Under the pieces are notes generated by a model. It saw only the letters and a list, made by a program, of their open reading frames with translations. It did no database searches and was not told the DNA's origin. The translations under genes were made by a program, and so were the position numbers. Below are positions 10,790 to 23,730 of a DNA stretch of 64,000 bases, piece by piece (the stretch's first letter is position 1; each line of letters starts with the position of its first letter). The DNA is from Paenibacillus sp. P25 (lineage in GTDB: Bacteria > Bacillota > Bacilli > Paenibacillales > NBRC-103111), in contig CP085629.1 of assembly GCA_024704175.1 (NCBI GenBank), positions 1,922,001-1,986,000 of the forward strand. The letters are read 5' to 3'.

Positions 10790-12516
10790 TTGAAAAGGCT
10801 TCAACAGGCTGCAGCGGCGTGGACAGCGGCGGCGCTGATCCTTCAGTGCCAGCTTCCCTCACAGGCTCTGGCCGAGGTAAGATCCATCCCGCTCGAGGAA
10901 GCTCGGAAGCTCGCGGCTGAGGAATCCGGGGAGCTCGGACAGGCCCGCATCCAGATTCAAACCAAAGCGATGGAGCTGACGCAGGCGCAGAGCGCTTTAG
11001 CGCATCAGGGGAGAAAGACGGCGACCTGTTTGCAAAGCCGCACAGTCTGTCCCAAGATCTGGACATCCGCCTTAAGGTGCCGGCGCTCAGGGAGCAACTG
11101 GGCGAGGCGAAACGGGAGCTGGCGAGCAAGGAGCTGCAGCTTCGGTCGGAGGTGGAGAAGCTTTATGATACGGTGCTCCAGACGATGGATAATGAAGCGC
11201 TGATCACGCAAAAATGGCGACTGGCGCAAAAACAGCTGGAGACACTGGAGACCAAGCGGAAGTTCGGCATCATCCAGCAGGAAGAGGCGGATAAGGGAAA
11301 GGAAGCCGCGGATCAGGCGGCATCCGAGCTAAAAGTAGCCCGGCTGGCGGTGAAATCGGCTAAGCTGCAGCTTGGGGAGAAGCTCGGCATCGACCCGGAA
11401 TCGGATTTTACCCTGGAATCGAAGCCGGTTTATATCGTACTGACGCAGGCTCAGATGTGGAAATTCGTTGCATATGCGGAGAAGAATGACTTCGAGCTGT
11501 ATAAAGATACGGAAAGCCGGAAAATGGCCGAGGAGAAGGTCAATCTTACGCGGAAATTGTATGCGAGCAAATTCGGTGAGAAGGAAATGCGTCTCCTTGA
11601 AGCGATGTATTCCGCACCTGCAATGGACTACAATCTGTTCATGGCGAATTACGACAATCTGTTAGCCGAGATCGAGCGGAAGTGGGAGGGGATTTTCATG
11701 ATCCCGGTCCCGTTCGTTCCGATGATTTTGCCTGTTCCAAAGGTGCTGCTCCAAGGGGAATATGACGGGCTGCGCTATTTCGACGATGTCCGGTATTCGC
11801 TTCCGGTGTCGATGCTGGAGCTTGATAAAGCGCGGCTGAAGGAACAGGATACCCGCAAGAAGCTGATGAACAAGGTGAAGAAGTCGTACCTGGACGCCAA
11901 AACGGCAGAAGAAGCGTATGCACAGGCACTAAGGCTTGCGGATCAGCGAAAGGCGGAGCTGGAAGCCGCAGGGAAAAAGCAAGCCGTCGGTTGGATGAAG
12001 GAAGACGAATACGAGAAAGTGAAGCTGGCATCCGAGGAGGCGCAGAAGGGGGCAATCGCAGGCTACTATGCTTATAAAAGCGCTCTATCTTCACTTAATA
12101 TCGTATCCGGCGGTGCACTTGACAACGCCTGGAAGCCGGGGCCGCCGCCGTACCGCGATATCGACGACGGTCTTGCACCCATGACCGAGCCGTCGCCCCG
12201 AACCGGTGCGGAGCGGACCTTCAGCGGCCGCTGGACGGTAAAGGATGCGGTGGAAGGGATTACAGCCGAGCTGTCGGTTCAAGTGCCGAAGGAGCTGGGC
12301 GCGACCCATTACGCGCTGTTTACGAAGGAAGGCAAGCCGGTCGGCGGCAAGGTCCCGCTGGACGGAAAGATCGTGCATTTGAACCAGGTGTTCGCCGGTA
12401 TGAGCAATTTGACGATCCGGTTCTTTAAAGATAACGATGCGATCGCGGAAGCGGTTCCGGACGGCTACGGTTCCTCGGGGACGCTCGCCATCACGCTTAC
12501 AGGAAAAGGGGAGTAG
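10790..12516 (+). CDS. Secreted TolC-like coiled-coil protein, one frameshift
   Basis: About 575 residues from a TTG start at 10790 with GGGAGGGG seven bases ahead. It has an N-terminal signal peptide (lysine-arginine, then AAAAWTAAALILQCQLPSQALA). Most of the protein is long helical coiled coil typical of outer-membrane-efflux-type (TolC-like) hairpins: EARKLAAEESGELGQARIQI, ALREQLGEAKRELASKELQL, and LDKARLKEQDTRKKLMNKVK. A small beta domain follows at the end (AELSVQVPKELGATHYALFT). The frame is broken at the G run 11008-11011, where one extra G restores AHQGEKDGDLF. Gram-positives have such TolC-like secreted proteins without an outer membrane; their role is unclear. The next gene starts 2 bases downstream, so the three genes 10790-17113 look co-transcribed. 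Confidence 0.7.
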
Positions 12517-12518
12517 CC

Positions 12519-14344
12519 ATGCAGAGGCAATCAGGCGTAAAATGGATCGCCGCCTCCTTGGTCCTTGGAGCCGCACTGCTTGGCGGGGCTTCGCCTGCTG
12601 CAGCCAAGCTGCCGCCCGAAGCGGCGGACAAGCCGGGGTATCTGATTATCGGCACCTATCTTCTTCACAAGGATGCGCTGAATAAGGACAATTTCGCTGC
12701 GGCCAAGAAGTCGATGGACTCCTCCGGACAAGGGATGTACTATAAGTCGGAGTTCGCGGACGGGACTTGGTTCGATTTATCCGGCAGCACGGAGCTCAGC
12801 GATATTTCGGATGCCAAGGGGAAAAAAGCGGTGCCCGTATCCCGGGTTGAACAACTGGATCTGCAGATCTGGATTGACGAGCAGGGTCAGCTTCACAATC
12901 TGATGAACCCCGATGTAATAGCTAAACAGATCGAACAGCTCAAGCAAGACATCGAGAAGCTGCAGAAGGACAGCCGGACCGCCGTAGAGGAGAATAAACA
13001 GAGCGCGGTATCGCGGCTTGCGCTGGAGCAGAATCAGCGGGAAGCGAGCCTCGCGTTTCTGGAGGCGCTGACAGCGGGCAAGCCGGAGGAAGCGAAGAGC
13101 ATGCTGGGGCGGATGGGCGACCCTGAGGCGGCGCTTACCGATTTGCAGAGGAAGGCGGCCGAACTCGCCGGAACGCTTGGTGCGGAGCAGAAGAAGCTCG
13201 AGGCACAGCTCCAGGAAGCGGAGAAGGCGGGCGATACGAAGCTGGCACAGGAGCTTCAGGCAAAGCTTAAAGAAGCGAAGATGGCGGCCGGACCGCTCGG
13301 ACAGCCGCAGGATGCGGCCGCCGCGGCCGCTATGGTGGATGAGCTTAAAGCGAAGCAGGCGGAGCTGAAGAAGCTCGCTTACGCGGCGGCGAAATCCGGA
13401 GGTTCCGAGCTGATCGCGGAGCTGCAGACTCAGGCGGCGGCCAACCAGGCCGCCTTGGATGCCGCGAAGCAGGAAGCTCAAGTGTTACTGACGGCCGAGC
13501 TGAAGAAGAAGGCCCTTGATCTTGCCCCGCAGCTGGCCAAGGCGGCGGTAGAGGGGATACCGCTCTGGAAGCGAAGCTGCTCGCACAGTCCGTTCATACC
13601 GAGGCGCAGCTGAAATCGATTGAGAGCGGCCTGACGGAAAAGCGGGAGACCTTGGAAGAGGCGATGAACGAGCTGCAATCGGCATTAAGCGACGGCGCCG
13701 GAACAGGCGGTTCGGAGGGCGGCGGCGCACAACCGGATCCGCAGGTGTCGGCGGCAGCTCTGGCCAAGCTTCGGCAGCAATGGACCGGTCTGAAGAAAGC
13801 GGAGCTGTTTCTTGAGCTGGATCTGGCCGAGTCCCGGCCGGGTGCGGCCGCCGGAACCGTGGCATCTCAGATCGTAAGCGAGCTGAAAGCGTTGGAGAAA
13901 AGCCTGTACACGGACGATGAATACAAGGCGCTCGTTCAGCTGTCTTCACAAATCAGCCAAGACTTGGAAGATCAAATCGTTCCTCTGCCGGCGGAGAACA
14001 TTTTGACGGATACCGTCTCCCTTAAATTTGAAATGCCGCCTGTCAGGATCGGAGGAGCAACTTACATTCCGATCCGTCCCGTTTCCGAGGCTTTCGGAGC
14101 AGCGGTAGTGTGGAACGAGGAAGATAAGACGGTTACGATCAGCAAAGCCGGAACGGTTCTTGTCTGCCGTGTGGACCATCCGGAGGCCTATTTGAATGGA
14201 ACACCCGTAACGCTTGACTCTCCACCAAGGCTTGTCGAAGGCAGAACCATGGTTCCCCTGCGATTCGTGGCCGAAGGATTGGGGCTTGGCGTAACATGGC
14301 ATGAACCAACTTCGACCATCCGGATCGACGGATTCGGCGGATAG
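12519..14344 (+). CDS. Secreted coiled-coil protein with C-terminal copper amine oxidase N-domain
   Basis: About 608 residues. A signal peptide (VKWIAASLVLGAALLGGASP, then AAAK) is followed by a globular segment. A long alanine-glutamate-lysine-rich coiled coil occupies roughly residues 125-440. A copper-amine-oxidase-like N-terminal domain closes the protein (VRIGGATYIPIRPVSEAFGA, TVTISKAG, VEGRTMVPLRFVAEGLG). In paenibacilli that domain is a common cell-wall or stalk module and is not enzymatic. One frame break lies at the G run 13553-13556; one more G reads GDTALEAKLL. It sits between the TolC-like gene and the receptor-cyclase gene. An envelope scaffold or sensor partner is a reasonable guess, not shown. 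Confidence 0.75.
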
Positions 14345-14361
14345 GGGAGAATGGAAAGCGA

Positions 14362-17113
14362 ATGAACAAGAAATTAGCGCTATCGCTGCTCACGGCGACC
14401 ATCCTGCTGACCGGGTGGGGAATGTACCTAACTGCCGGTCAGGCCTTTGCTTTGCCCTGGGTTCGTCCCGCGGCTCTGGCAGGTATATCGGACGTGACCG
14501 CCGATCCGGCCGGCAACCTTTATTTCATCGGCGGCTCCAAGCTAACGTTAACCAAAACGGACAATGAAGGACATATTCTCTATTCCATCACGGAAGAGAA
14601 GGAAACTTCAGACGGAATGAATCATTTCGACGGAGCGGCCGCCGATCAAGAAGGCAACGTCTATGTGCTGAATACGCGGCTGGATCCGTTCGGGCTGTAT
14701 GTTACGGGGAGCGACTCATCCAAATCAGTGCGGACGGAAGCAGCAAACAGATTTTGACCGAATACCGCTATGACGGTGCAGCCGAGCCCAGACTTCGGGT
14801 CGGGAAGATCAAATCGCTAACGATTAAAGACAACCGGCTCTATTATTACATGCTGGATGGAAGCGCTCTGACGCAATATGCTCTGCCGTTAACCGGGGGC
14901 CAGGCGGAACAGGTATTTGCGAAAACGCTGCCGGAAGACGTTGGACTGGCAGAAGCGGCGGGTACGGATCCGGATGCCCGCTTTTACTCCACTAAAAAAG
15001 GTCAAATCTACAGGCTCCTCCCTTCAGGCGAATCCAAGCTTATCTATCCGGCCGCCGGGGATGGACAGAACAAGCAGAGACATCCCCTTGTCGCTTCGTG
15101 TGGATCCGCAGCAGCGTCTCGTATTTATCGACGAGCTGCGCAACGAGATCAGCCGAATCGATCCGAAGGAGCCGTACATTGTCGAATCCAAGCTGAATCC
15201 GGTCGCCTTTGAGAAGACTGCATTGGGCGAGCTGGAGAACTTGACGTCCGTTTATGTGTTGGCCAATGGCGGTATTTATGCCGTAAGCGAGAAACAATTC
15301 GTACAGCTCGACCCGGACGGAACGATTCGGCGCTCGTTCGCTTCCTGGGGGGTTACGCGGCAGGAAGCGACCAAGGGCTTCCTGTTCTGGTGCCTTGTGC
15401 TGGTGGGGATGATTCTGCTGATTTGGCTGCACCGGTTCGTTTACGTATATTTGCTGAACCGGAAGGTGCCGCTGATGCTGAAGTTCATCCTCGCTTTTGT
15501 GCCGGTGGTCGTCGTGTCCATGCTTTGGTTATCCGATGTCGTCTACCGGAATGTGTCGGAGAAGCTGAAGCATGAGATCGGCAGGAGCTTCCTCCTCTTG
15601 GCCGCAGGCGGCAAAGATGTAGTCAGCGGCGACGAGCTGGAAAAGCTGAAAACCCCGCTGGACTACATGAACCGGGAGTACCGGTCGATTCGCAGCAGCA
15701 TTGACGAGCTGTACCGCTCGCAAGGCGTCATTCGCGAAGGACAGTATACGACCTTATACAAGCTGGAGAACGGCAAGCTCTTCGTTGTGATGGACGATGA
15801 CAGCGGCGTGCCGATGTTCCGCCCGATCAAGCTGCAGCCGGATTACCGGCAGGTGATTGAGAAGGGGAGGTTGTCACCGGTACGACGGACGACGCCGGCG
15901 GGTATTGGATTTATGCGCTCAGCCCCATCTACAACTCTTCCGGACAAATGGTAGGGATTTACGAAACCGGGAAAGATGCCAATGGAATCAAGGAGCATAA
16001 CCAAGAACTGAAAATCAACATCATTTGGGATATGGTGCTGATCACTCTCGTGATCCTACTGCTATTTATCGTCATCGCACTGTCGGTTTCGCTTTCCATC
16101 CGCCGGTTGAGAGCAAGCGTCAATGAAATCGCGGGAGGCAAGTGGGAGGTTGCGGTCGATATCCGGTCGCGGGACGAGCTGGCGGACCTGGGCGAACGGT
16201 TCAATATGATGGCGCAGTATATACGCAATTACATCGGGGAGATCACGCGGTTCAGTGAAGCCTACTTCCGATTTGTCCCGCAGCAATTTCTTAGGTTTAT
16301 CGGCAAAGACAGCATTGTGAATGTGAATCTCGGGGACCAGGTCCAGCAGGAGATGAGCATTCTCGTATCGAATATGAGGGACTTTTACCGCTTTTCCCGC
16401 AGCCTGTCGGCGGAGCAGAATTTCAATTTTATTAACTCGTATCTGAAAAGATTCGGACCCGTGATCCGCCAAGAGGACGGGTTCGTCAGCAAATATTTGG
16501 GTGCAGGCTTTCTTGCACTGTTCCCTTCGCAAGCGGACCATGCGCTAAAGGCGGCGCTTCAAATGCGCAGAACGCTGGAGGAATACAACGCTCACCGGGC
16601 TCAAACCGGCTTTGCTCCAATCGACATAGGGATTGCTATTCATTACGGAACCGTGATGCTGGGAGTGATCGGTGAGGAGAAGCGGATGGAGGGGGCGTGA
16701 TCTCCGAGCATGTGAACCGGGCAGGGCAGCTGGAAGCCTTAACCGGCAAGCTGGGGGTCAGCATTCTGATTACGGATGAGCTGTATAGGAAGCTCCCGAA
16801 TCCCGCGGATTTCGGAATTCGTTTCATCGGTTTGGTGCTCCCATACGGTGAAGACCGCCCGCTCCGGCTGTATGATGTTTATGCAGGGGATACGGCGGAG
16901 GTGCGGAAATTAAAGAATGAAACCCGTTCCTCCTTTGAAACGGCTGTAGAGTGGTACCGGAACGGAAGATTTTATGATGCCCGGGAGGCGTTCCTCCAGA
17001 TCATCAAACGCAACCGCTGGGATCAGGCGGCCCGGCTTTATTTTTACCAGTGCGACGAATACTTCCAGAATGGAGCCCCGGCCGATTGGGACGGGACCTT
17101 AATCCTGACTTGA
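14362..17113 (+). CDS. Membrane receptor with propeller ectodomain, HAMP and degenerate class III cyclase domain
   Basis: About 917 residues over five frames. The order is: an N-terminal hydrophobic signal/anchor (LALSLLTATILLTGWGMYLT); NHL/propeller-like repeats (DVTADPAGNLYFIGGSKLTL, AAADQEGNVYVLNTRLDPF, VDPQQRLVFIDELRNEI); a membrane segment (FLFWCLVLVGMILLIWL) with a second hydrophobic stretch (FILAFVPVVVVSMLWL); an extracytoplasmic sensor stretch; another membrane helix (WDMVLITLVILLLFIVIALS); HAMP; and a C-terminal adenylate/guanylate cyclase fold. Both metal-binding aspartates are lost: the usual 'F.DIRGFT' reads VSNMRDFYRF and the usual 'KY.GD' reads KYLGAGFLALF. Breaks are at 14706-14709, about 15057-15090, 15864-15867 and 16691-16695; three are fixed by one G. 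It is likely a signalling pseudo-cyclase, or a partner that needs a second subunit. Confidence 0.75.
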
Positions 17114-17148
17114 GGCATCACTATCGAAAATGCGTTCTAGATAGGGCA

Positions 17149-17192
17149 AGAGACGGTAGACCGAGGAGGCTCTAGCGTCTCTTTGTCGTCTT
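17149..17192 (+). terminator. Possible intrinsic terminator after the receptor-cyclase gene
   Basis: AGAGACG (17149-17155) can pair with CGTCTCT (17176-17182), followed by TTGTCGTCTTT. The loop is long (20 bases) and the T tract is interrupted, so this is weak. The remaining bases up to the end of bioC hold no gene that I can see. Confidence 0.4.
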
Positions 17193-17346
17193 TCCAAATC
17201 GAATTGACCCGGCGGATTAGAAATTCCAGCCGCTGGCAAATCATCCTGTAGGAAGAACGTTAGTTTAAATAAGGTACTGCCGTTTGACGAGTAATCGGCC
17301 GCAAGCAGCTTATTTCACTGGACATAGTGTGGCTTTGAGCGATGCT

Positions 17347-18216
17347 TCATTTGGGGGCAAATCCTTGCAAGAGCAGCAGTTCATACGTTGCACTAACGCC
17401 GTTAGGGCCGCCGTATCGCGTCTCGTAGTGATGGAACATGTCGTGAAAAAGACGGCGCAGGCTGATCCTGCCGGAAGGGGAGGCTTCCGAAGCGCTGGCT
17501 CCGACTGCTTTTATCGAATGCAGAAAATCACGCACCGTCGGGTACCGTTCGATGCGAAGGCTTTGGCGGCGCTGCGGGTTTATAAACCCGGCTGCAGCCA
17601 GCATCGCGTTCCACTGCTCCGCTGTACGCGGCGACAGGCCGTGGCGCTGCGGATTCAGACCTTGCGTGCAGTAAGCGAGCTCGAATGCGGTATGCGGCTC
17701 ATGAAACGTCTGTGCTCCGAATGTCGTAAAGGCCAGTATTCCGCCTGGGCGCAGCGACCGCTTTAGCTCGCACAGTGTCTCCTGCGGGTAGGCAAGCCAT
17801 TGAAAACAAGCGCTCGACACAATGAGATCGAAGCGGCCGGAGGGCGCTTCTCGCGCCCAAGATTCTACATCGGCATGCAGGAATTGTACATCCGGTTTCA
17901 ACGTTTTACCGGGGAGGTTTGTCTGGGGGACCTCCGCTCGAAGCCGGCGCTTCGCCTCCTCCAGCATGGCAGGCGCAACATCAAGCGCCATGATTTCGGA
18001 ATTCGGCCAAGCGTTACGCAGCATCAGGGTCAACGCTCCGGTTCCGCAGCCGATCTCCAATATTTTCGCAACTTCCATACCGTTCCGTACGTCATGACCG
18101 ATTACAAGTTCCGCCAGCGACTCGGCCATGGCCCGCTGTACATTGGCGTGTGCATCGTAATCTCCTGCGGCGCTTCGGTTAAACCGGCGCCGTATCATGT
18201 CCAGTTTACCGCTCAT
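17347..18216 (-). CDS. bioC: Malonyl-ACP O-methyltransferase
   Basis: 289 residues. BioC methylates the free carboxyl of malonyl-ACP with S-adenosylmethionine, so that pimelate can be built by fatty acid synthesis. The SAM motif I is ILEIGCGTG (about residues 52-60), followed by LDVAPAML and FDLIVSSACFQWL. The opening (IRRRFNRSAAGDYDAHANVQ) is typical of BioC: 'F...A..Yd..a.vQ'. It overlaps the end of the upstream hydrolase gene by 11 bases and is the last gene of the biotin operon. The frame is intact. Confidence is high because of both the motif set and the operon. Confidence 0.92.
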   Translation of the reverse strand: MSGKLDMIRRRFNRSAAGDYDAHANVQRAMAESLAELVIGHDVRNGMEVAKILEIGCGTGALTLMLRNAWPNSEIMALDVAPAMLEEAKRRLRAEVPQTNLPGKTLKPDVQFLHADVESWAREAPSGRFDLIVSSACFQWLAYPQETLCELKRSLRPGGILAFTTFGAQTFHEPHTAFELAYCTQGLNPQRHGLSPRTAEQWNAMLAAAGFINPQRRQSLRIERYPTVRDFLHSIKAVGASASEASPSGRISLRRLFHDMFHHYETRYGGPNGVSATYELLLLQGFAPK

Positions 18217-18949
18217 CCCACCAGCTCCTTATGGCATCGGCCGTCTCCGTCTCCCGTCCCAGAAATGGGATGTGCCCGCAATCTTCCACCACAAGCAGCG
18301 ACCCCCGCGGAAGCGACTTATGAAGCTCCTTTGCTGCGCCGAACGGACAAACAGTGTCGTCCAAACCGTGAACAACAAGCACGGGACACGTAATACCAGG
18401 CAACAGCAACCTGTGGTCCTCATGCCTGAGCAGCTCCAGCCCGGCCAGCATCGCTTGATCCGGCCACCGGCCGGCCGTAGGCAACAACCCTTCGAGGCCG
18501 CGTTCAAGCTCGCGCGGCGTAAAGAGGGTTTTGCGAAAGCGCCGCTCGGTCTTTGCGCGATCGTGCTTCAAAGCCGAGCACATCTGCCGAAGATAAGCTT
18601 CAGGCCAGCCGAGTTCCGATTCGCCTCTTGGACGAACAAAACGGGCGGTTGTGCCCAGCAAAATGAGACCGTCCGCTCCAAGCTCTCCGGCCACTCTTAA
18701 CGCCAGCAGACCGCCAAGAGACCACCCGGCGAGCAGCGGCGGGCCGCCGGATGCCTTACGGCAAGCGTATACCGCCTCTTTCACATATGCGTACATTTGC
18801 TCCGGTGCTTTGGCATCGTAATAGAGGGTCGCCTTATGGCGCCACGCCGGCAACCGGCTCCGCAACTGTTCCCTTTGCGGATTGAATACGTCGTCATCGA
18901 TGCCCCATCCGGAGAGCCACAATATGGTGCCTTCGCTATTCAACCGCAT
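18206..18949 (-). CDS. bioH: Pimeloyl-ACP methyl ester carboxylesterase-like alpha/beta hydrolase
   Basis: 247 residues, an alpha/beta hydrolase placed inside the bio operon. The nucleophile elbow is GWSLGG (serine about residue 77). The acid is in VVHGLDDTVCPFG and the histidine in DCGHIPF near the C-terminus. In the BioC-BioH route this enzyme removes the methyl group from pimeloyl-ACP methyl ester to end chain building. Its start overlaps the bioF end by 14 bases and its end overlaps bioC. Sequence alone gives only the hydrolase family; the BioH role follows from the operon and from the absence of bioW, bioI or bioG here. Confidence 0.85.
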   Translation of the reverse strand: MRLNSEGTILWLSGWGIDDDVFNPQREQLRSRLPAWRHKATLYYDAKAPEQMYAYVKEAVYACRKASGGPPLLAGWSLGGLLALRVAGELGADGLILLGTTARFVRPRGESELGWPEAYLRQMCSALKHDRAKTERRFRKTLFTPRELERGLEGLLPTAGRWPDQAMLAGLELLRHEDHRLLLPGITCPVLVVHGLDDTVCPFGAAKELHKSLPRGSLLVVEDCGHIPFLGRETETADAIRSWWDER

Positions 18950-20120
18950 TCACCCCCAGTGCCCGGCCGATCTCGCAAATGCGCATGGCGGAGTCGTACA
19001 GTTCTTCGTATGTATGCGCAGCCGACAAGGAGAAGCGGATGCGTGCCGTCCCCGCAGGCACGGTCGGCGGCCTGATTGCCACGGCGGCAATGCCTGCATC
19101 TTCCAGCGCTTCGCTGAAACGAAGGGCCGCGGCGTTGTCTGCGGTGATGAGCGGAACGATCGGCGAGTCGCCGCGAATGGTACGGAAGCCGGCATTCGCG
19201 AGTGCAGAGCGGAAACGGTCACTCATCGCAGCAAGCCGCTTGCGCCCTTTATGCTCCGCCTGCACGAGCTCGAGCGCCTGCAGAATGCCTGCTATGACAT
19301 GTGCCGGCAAGGCCGTAGAGTAAATGAGCGGCCGCGCTTTGTTCGTCAGCCAGCGGATCAGTGTTTTACTGCCGCATACATATGCGCCATAGACGCCGAA
19401 CGCTTTGCTGAAGGTGCCTAGATGCACGTCGACATCGCGGTTTATGCCCAGGGCATGGCTAAGCCCTTCGCCATAAGGGCCATAGAGGCCTCCGCTGTGC
19501 GCCTCGTCGACCATCAGGATCGCCCCGTACTCGCGTTTGAGCTCCGCGAGCTCCCGGAGGCGGGCCGCGTCGCCGTCCATTGAAAAGACGGCATCGGTGA
19601 CGATCAGCTTCCGCCGCGTGCTGCGGTACTTTTCGAGCGAGCCATCGCAAGTGCTCCATGTCATTGTGGCGGTAACGGGCATGCTCTGCCCGGCTCAATC
19701 TAATGCCGTCGACGACGCTCGCATGGTTAAGCCGATCGCTGAACACGACGTCGCCCCGTCCGGCGAGTGAACTGATTACGCCGCAGTTTGCCGTATATCC
19801 GCTTGAGAAAGCAAGTGCCGCTTCACATTGCGCCATTCGGCAAGCGCATGCTCCAACCGGCCGAATAGGGGCTGGTTTCCGGTCACGAGGCGGGACGCTC
19901 CCGAGCCCGAGCCGCCGCCTGACTCCAGTATTTCCCGCATCGCTCCGGCGATGGCCGGATGCTGCGACAGACCGAGATAGTCGTTGCCGGACAAGTTCAG
20001 CAGCATCCGTCCGCCGCGATTCACCCAGCCCGGCCGACCGGGAACGGGCACGGAGCAGCGGAGCGTTCTTTCGAGCGTCTGCTTCGCCAGCGTCTCTAGC
20101 TCTTCTTCCATCCATCTCAT
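18936..20120 (-). CDS. bioF: 8-amino-7-oxononanoate synthase, two frameshifts
   Basis: About 395 residues when joined over three frames. This PLP enzyme condenses pimeloyl-ACP or -CoA with L-alanine. Visible motifs are SGNDYLGL near the N-terminus, [21 protein letters not shown], then (second frame) [20 protein letters not shown], then (third frame) [21 protein letters not shown] and the PLP-lysine site [14 protein letters not shown]. Breaks lie near 19818-19828 (after AEWRN) and near 19630-19650 (after NDMEHL). Length and motif order agree with an intact BioF. It lies 23 bases after bioB and overlaps bioH. Confidence 0.9.
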
Positions 20121-20143
20121 GACTATTCACCGCTCTCCCAGCC

Positions 20144-21145
20144 TCAAAGGGCGCACTCTTCAATTTCGAAGCCCAAATCTTCGATCATTCGGTGATCGGC
20201 CGTCACTTCCTGGCCTTCCGTCGTCAAATAATCGCCGACAAAGAGCGAATTGGCTGCGTAGAGCGAAAACGGCTGCAGCGAGCGAAGATTCACTTCCCGA
20301 CCGCCCGCGATGCGAATTTCCTTGGAAGGGCAGATGAAGCGGAACAACGCTATCACTTTGAGCGCCTTCATGGCCGGCGTTCGGCGCGCATCTTCGAGCG
20401 GCGTGCCCGGGATGGCGTTCAGGAAGTTGATCGGAATCGAATCGGCATCCAGTTCGCGAAGGGAACAAGCCATCTCGATAATTTCCTCGTTTGTTTCACC
20501 CATGCCGATAATGACGCCCGAGCAGGGCGACATCCCGTGCGTTTTCACCTTTTTGACCGTTTCGACCCGTTGATCGTAAGTATGTGTCGTCGTGATCGAC
20601 GGATAGTTGGCTCTGCTTGTGTTCAGGTTGTGGTTGTAGCGGTGAACCCCGGCTTCCGCCAGCTTCTCGGCTTGGCCGTCCTTCAATATGCCGAGGCACG
20701 CGCATATTTTGAGCGGCATCGTTTCACGGATTTCTTTAACCGCTCGGACGACCTGCTCGAGCTCCTGGTCCGTCGGGCCTTTGCCCGCCGCCACAATACA
20801 GTAGGTGCCCGCCTTGCGGTTCATCGCTTCGCGCGCTCCGGCAAGCAGCGTCTCCTTGTCAAGAAGCGTATATTTGGGGATGGGCGCTGTCGAGACGCTC
20901 GATTGCGAGCAGTACCCGCAGTCCTCCGGACAGAGGCCGCTTTTGGCATTGATGATCATGTTGAGCTTTACTTTCTTGCCGTAAAAGTGCTTACGTACCA
21001 GGAAGGCAGCATGCAAAATCGGCAGCACCTCATCGTTGTCCGCTTCCAGTACCGCAAGCCCTTCCTCCCGCGTCAAGCATTCCCCGTTCAGCGCCTTCTG
21101 CGCCAGCTTCCGCCAGTCATTCTCCGCAGCTCTCGTCTTCATCAA
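20144..21145 (-). CDS. bioB: Biotin synthase
   Basis: 333 residues, frame intact. This radical SAM enzyme inserts sulfur into dethiobiotin. The SAM-cluster motif CxxxCxxC is present (Cys72, Cys76, Cys79 in [15 protein letters not shown]). Cluster-associated residues are seen in [14 protein letters not shown] and [11 protein letters not shown], and the end has the conserved [15 protein letters not shown]. Length is usual for the family. It sits between bioD and bioF with short spacers. The plus-strand open frame across it is a shadow. Confidence 0.97.
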   Translation of the reverse strand: MMKTRAAENDWRKLAQKALNGECLTREEGLAVLEADNDEVLPILHAAFLVRKHFYGKKVKLNMIINAKSGLCPEDCGYCSQSSVSTAPIPKYTLLDKETLLAGAREAMNRKAGTYCIVAAGKGPTDQELEQVVRAVKEIRETMPLKICACLGILKDGQAEKLAEAGVHRYNHNLNTSRANYPSITTTHTYDQRVETVKKVKTHGMSPCSGVIIGMGETNEEIIEMACSLRELDADSIPINFLNAIPGTPLEDARRTPAMKALKVIALFRFICPSKEIRIAGGREVNLRSLQPFSLYAANSLFVGDYLTTEGQEVTADHRMIEDLGFEIEECAL

Positions 21146-21166
21146 AGTTCTTCCTCTCCAATTTCG

Positions 21167-23290
<2,124 letters not shown>

Positions 23291-23320
23291 AGCCTATCAC
23301 TCTCCAATCTGCACTACGAA

Positions 23321-23354
23321 TTGTTAACCTACCATATTCAATAAAGGTTAACAT
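23321..23354 (-). promoter_or_regulatory. BirA-like operator, proximal to bioA
   Basis: Read on the minus strand: TGTTAACC, 16 bases, GGTTAACA. The two GTTAAC hexamers (23323-23328 and 23347-23352) are 18 bases apart. This matches the two-half-site layout of biotin-repressor boxes. It lies about 35-60 bases upstream of the bioA start. Confidence 0.7.
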
Positions 23355-23401
23355 TAATGCTAATGCCATTTTAACAATGCACAGGGACCCTGTAAAGTAA
23401 A

Positions 23402-23434
23402 TGTTAACCTGGAATGTTGTTTTTAAGTTAACAA
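23402..23434 (-). promoter_or_regulatory. Second BirA-like operator
   Basis: GTTAAC at 23403-23408 and GTTAAC at 23427-23432, again exactly 18 bases apart, with the flanks AT and AA. Identical spacing to the first box supports both being real. It lies between the first box and the serS promoter, so it could also influence serS. Confidence 0.6.
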
Positions 23435-23456
23435 ATGTTCTGTTATCCCATACTGC

Positions 23457-23486
23457 TTGAATTTCATGCAGCCGTTAGGTTATACT
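23457..23486 (+). promoter_or_regulatory. Sigma-A-type promoter for the T-box serS unit
   Basis: TTGAAT (23457-23462), an 18-base spacer and TATACT (23481-23486), placing the transcript start near 23493, just ahead of the T-box leader. Confidence 0.65.
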
Positions 23487-23492
23487 ATCCAT

Positions 23493-23705
23493 TAAATCAC
23501 TAATAATCGATATCATGCCTATGAAGAGCTTCCAACTCAGAGGCGTTCTCGTCAAGGAGAGTGCTTGCCTTTCTCCCTAAGTTAACCGGGCCCGCCCGTT
23601 ACCGCGGAACGAAAGTGGACCAACCCTTACCCGGGTAGGTCAATTTGGGTGGCACCGCGAGTCAGAGCGCTCCTCGTCCCATACGGATGAGGGCGCTTTT
23701 TGTAT
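23493..23705 (+). ncRNA. T-box riboswitch leader of serS
   Basis: The core T-box sequence TGGGTGGCACCGCG is at 23646-23659, the strand of the antiterminator that pairs with the uncharged tRNA acceptor end. It is followed by an intrinsic terminator (AGCGCTCCTCGTCC paired with GGATGAGGGCGCT, then TTTT) at 23666-23705. Uncharged tRNA binding should favour read-through into serS. I could not place the specifier codon in stem I with certainty; tRNA-Ser is inferred from the downstream gene. Confidence 0.92.
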
Positions 23706-23730
23706 TTTTATGACAAAGGAGTGCGGTGCC

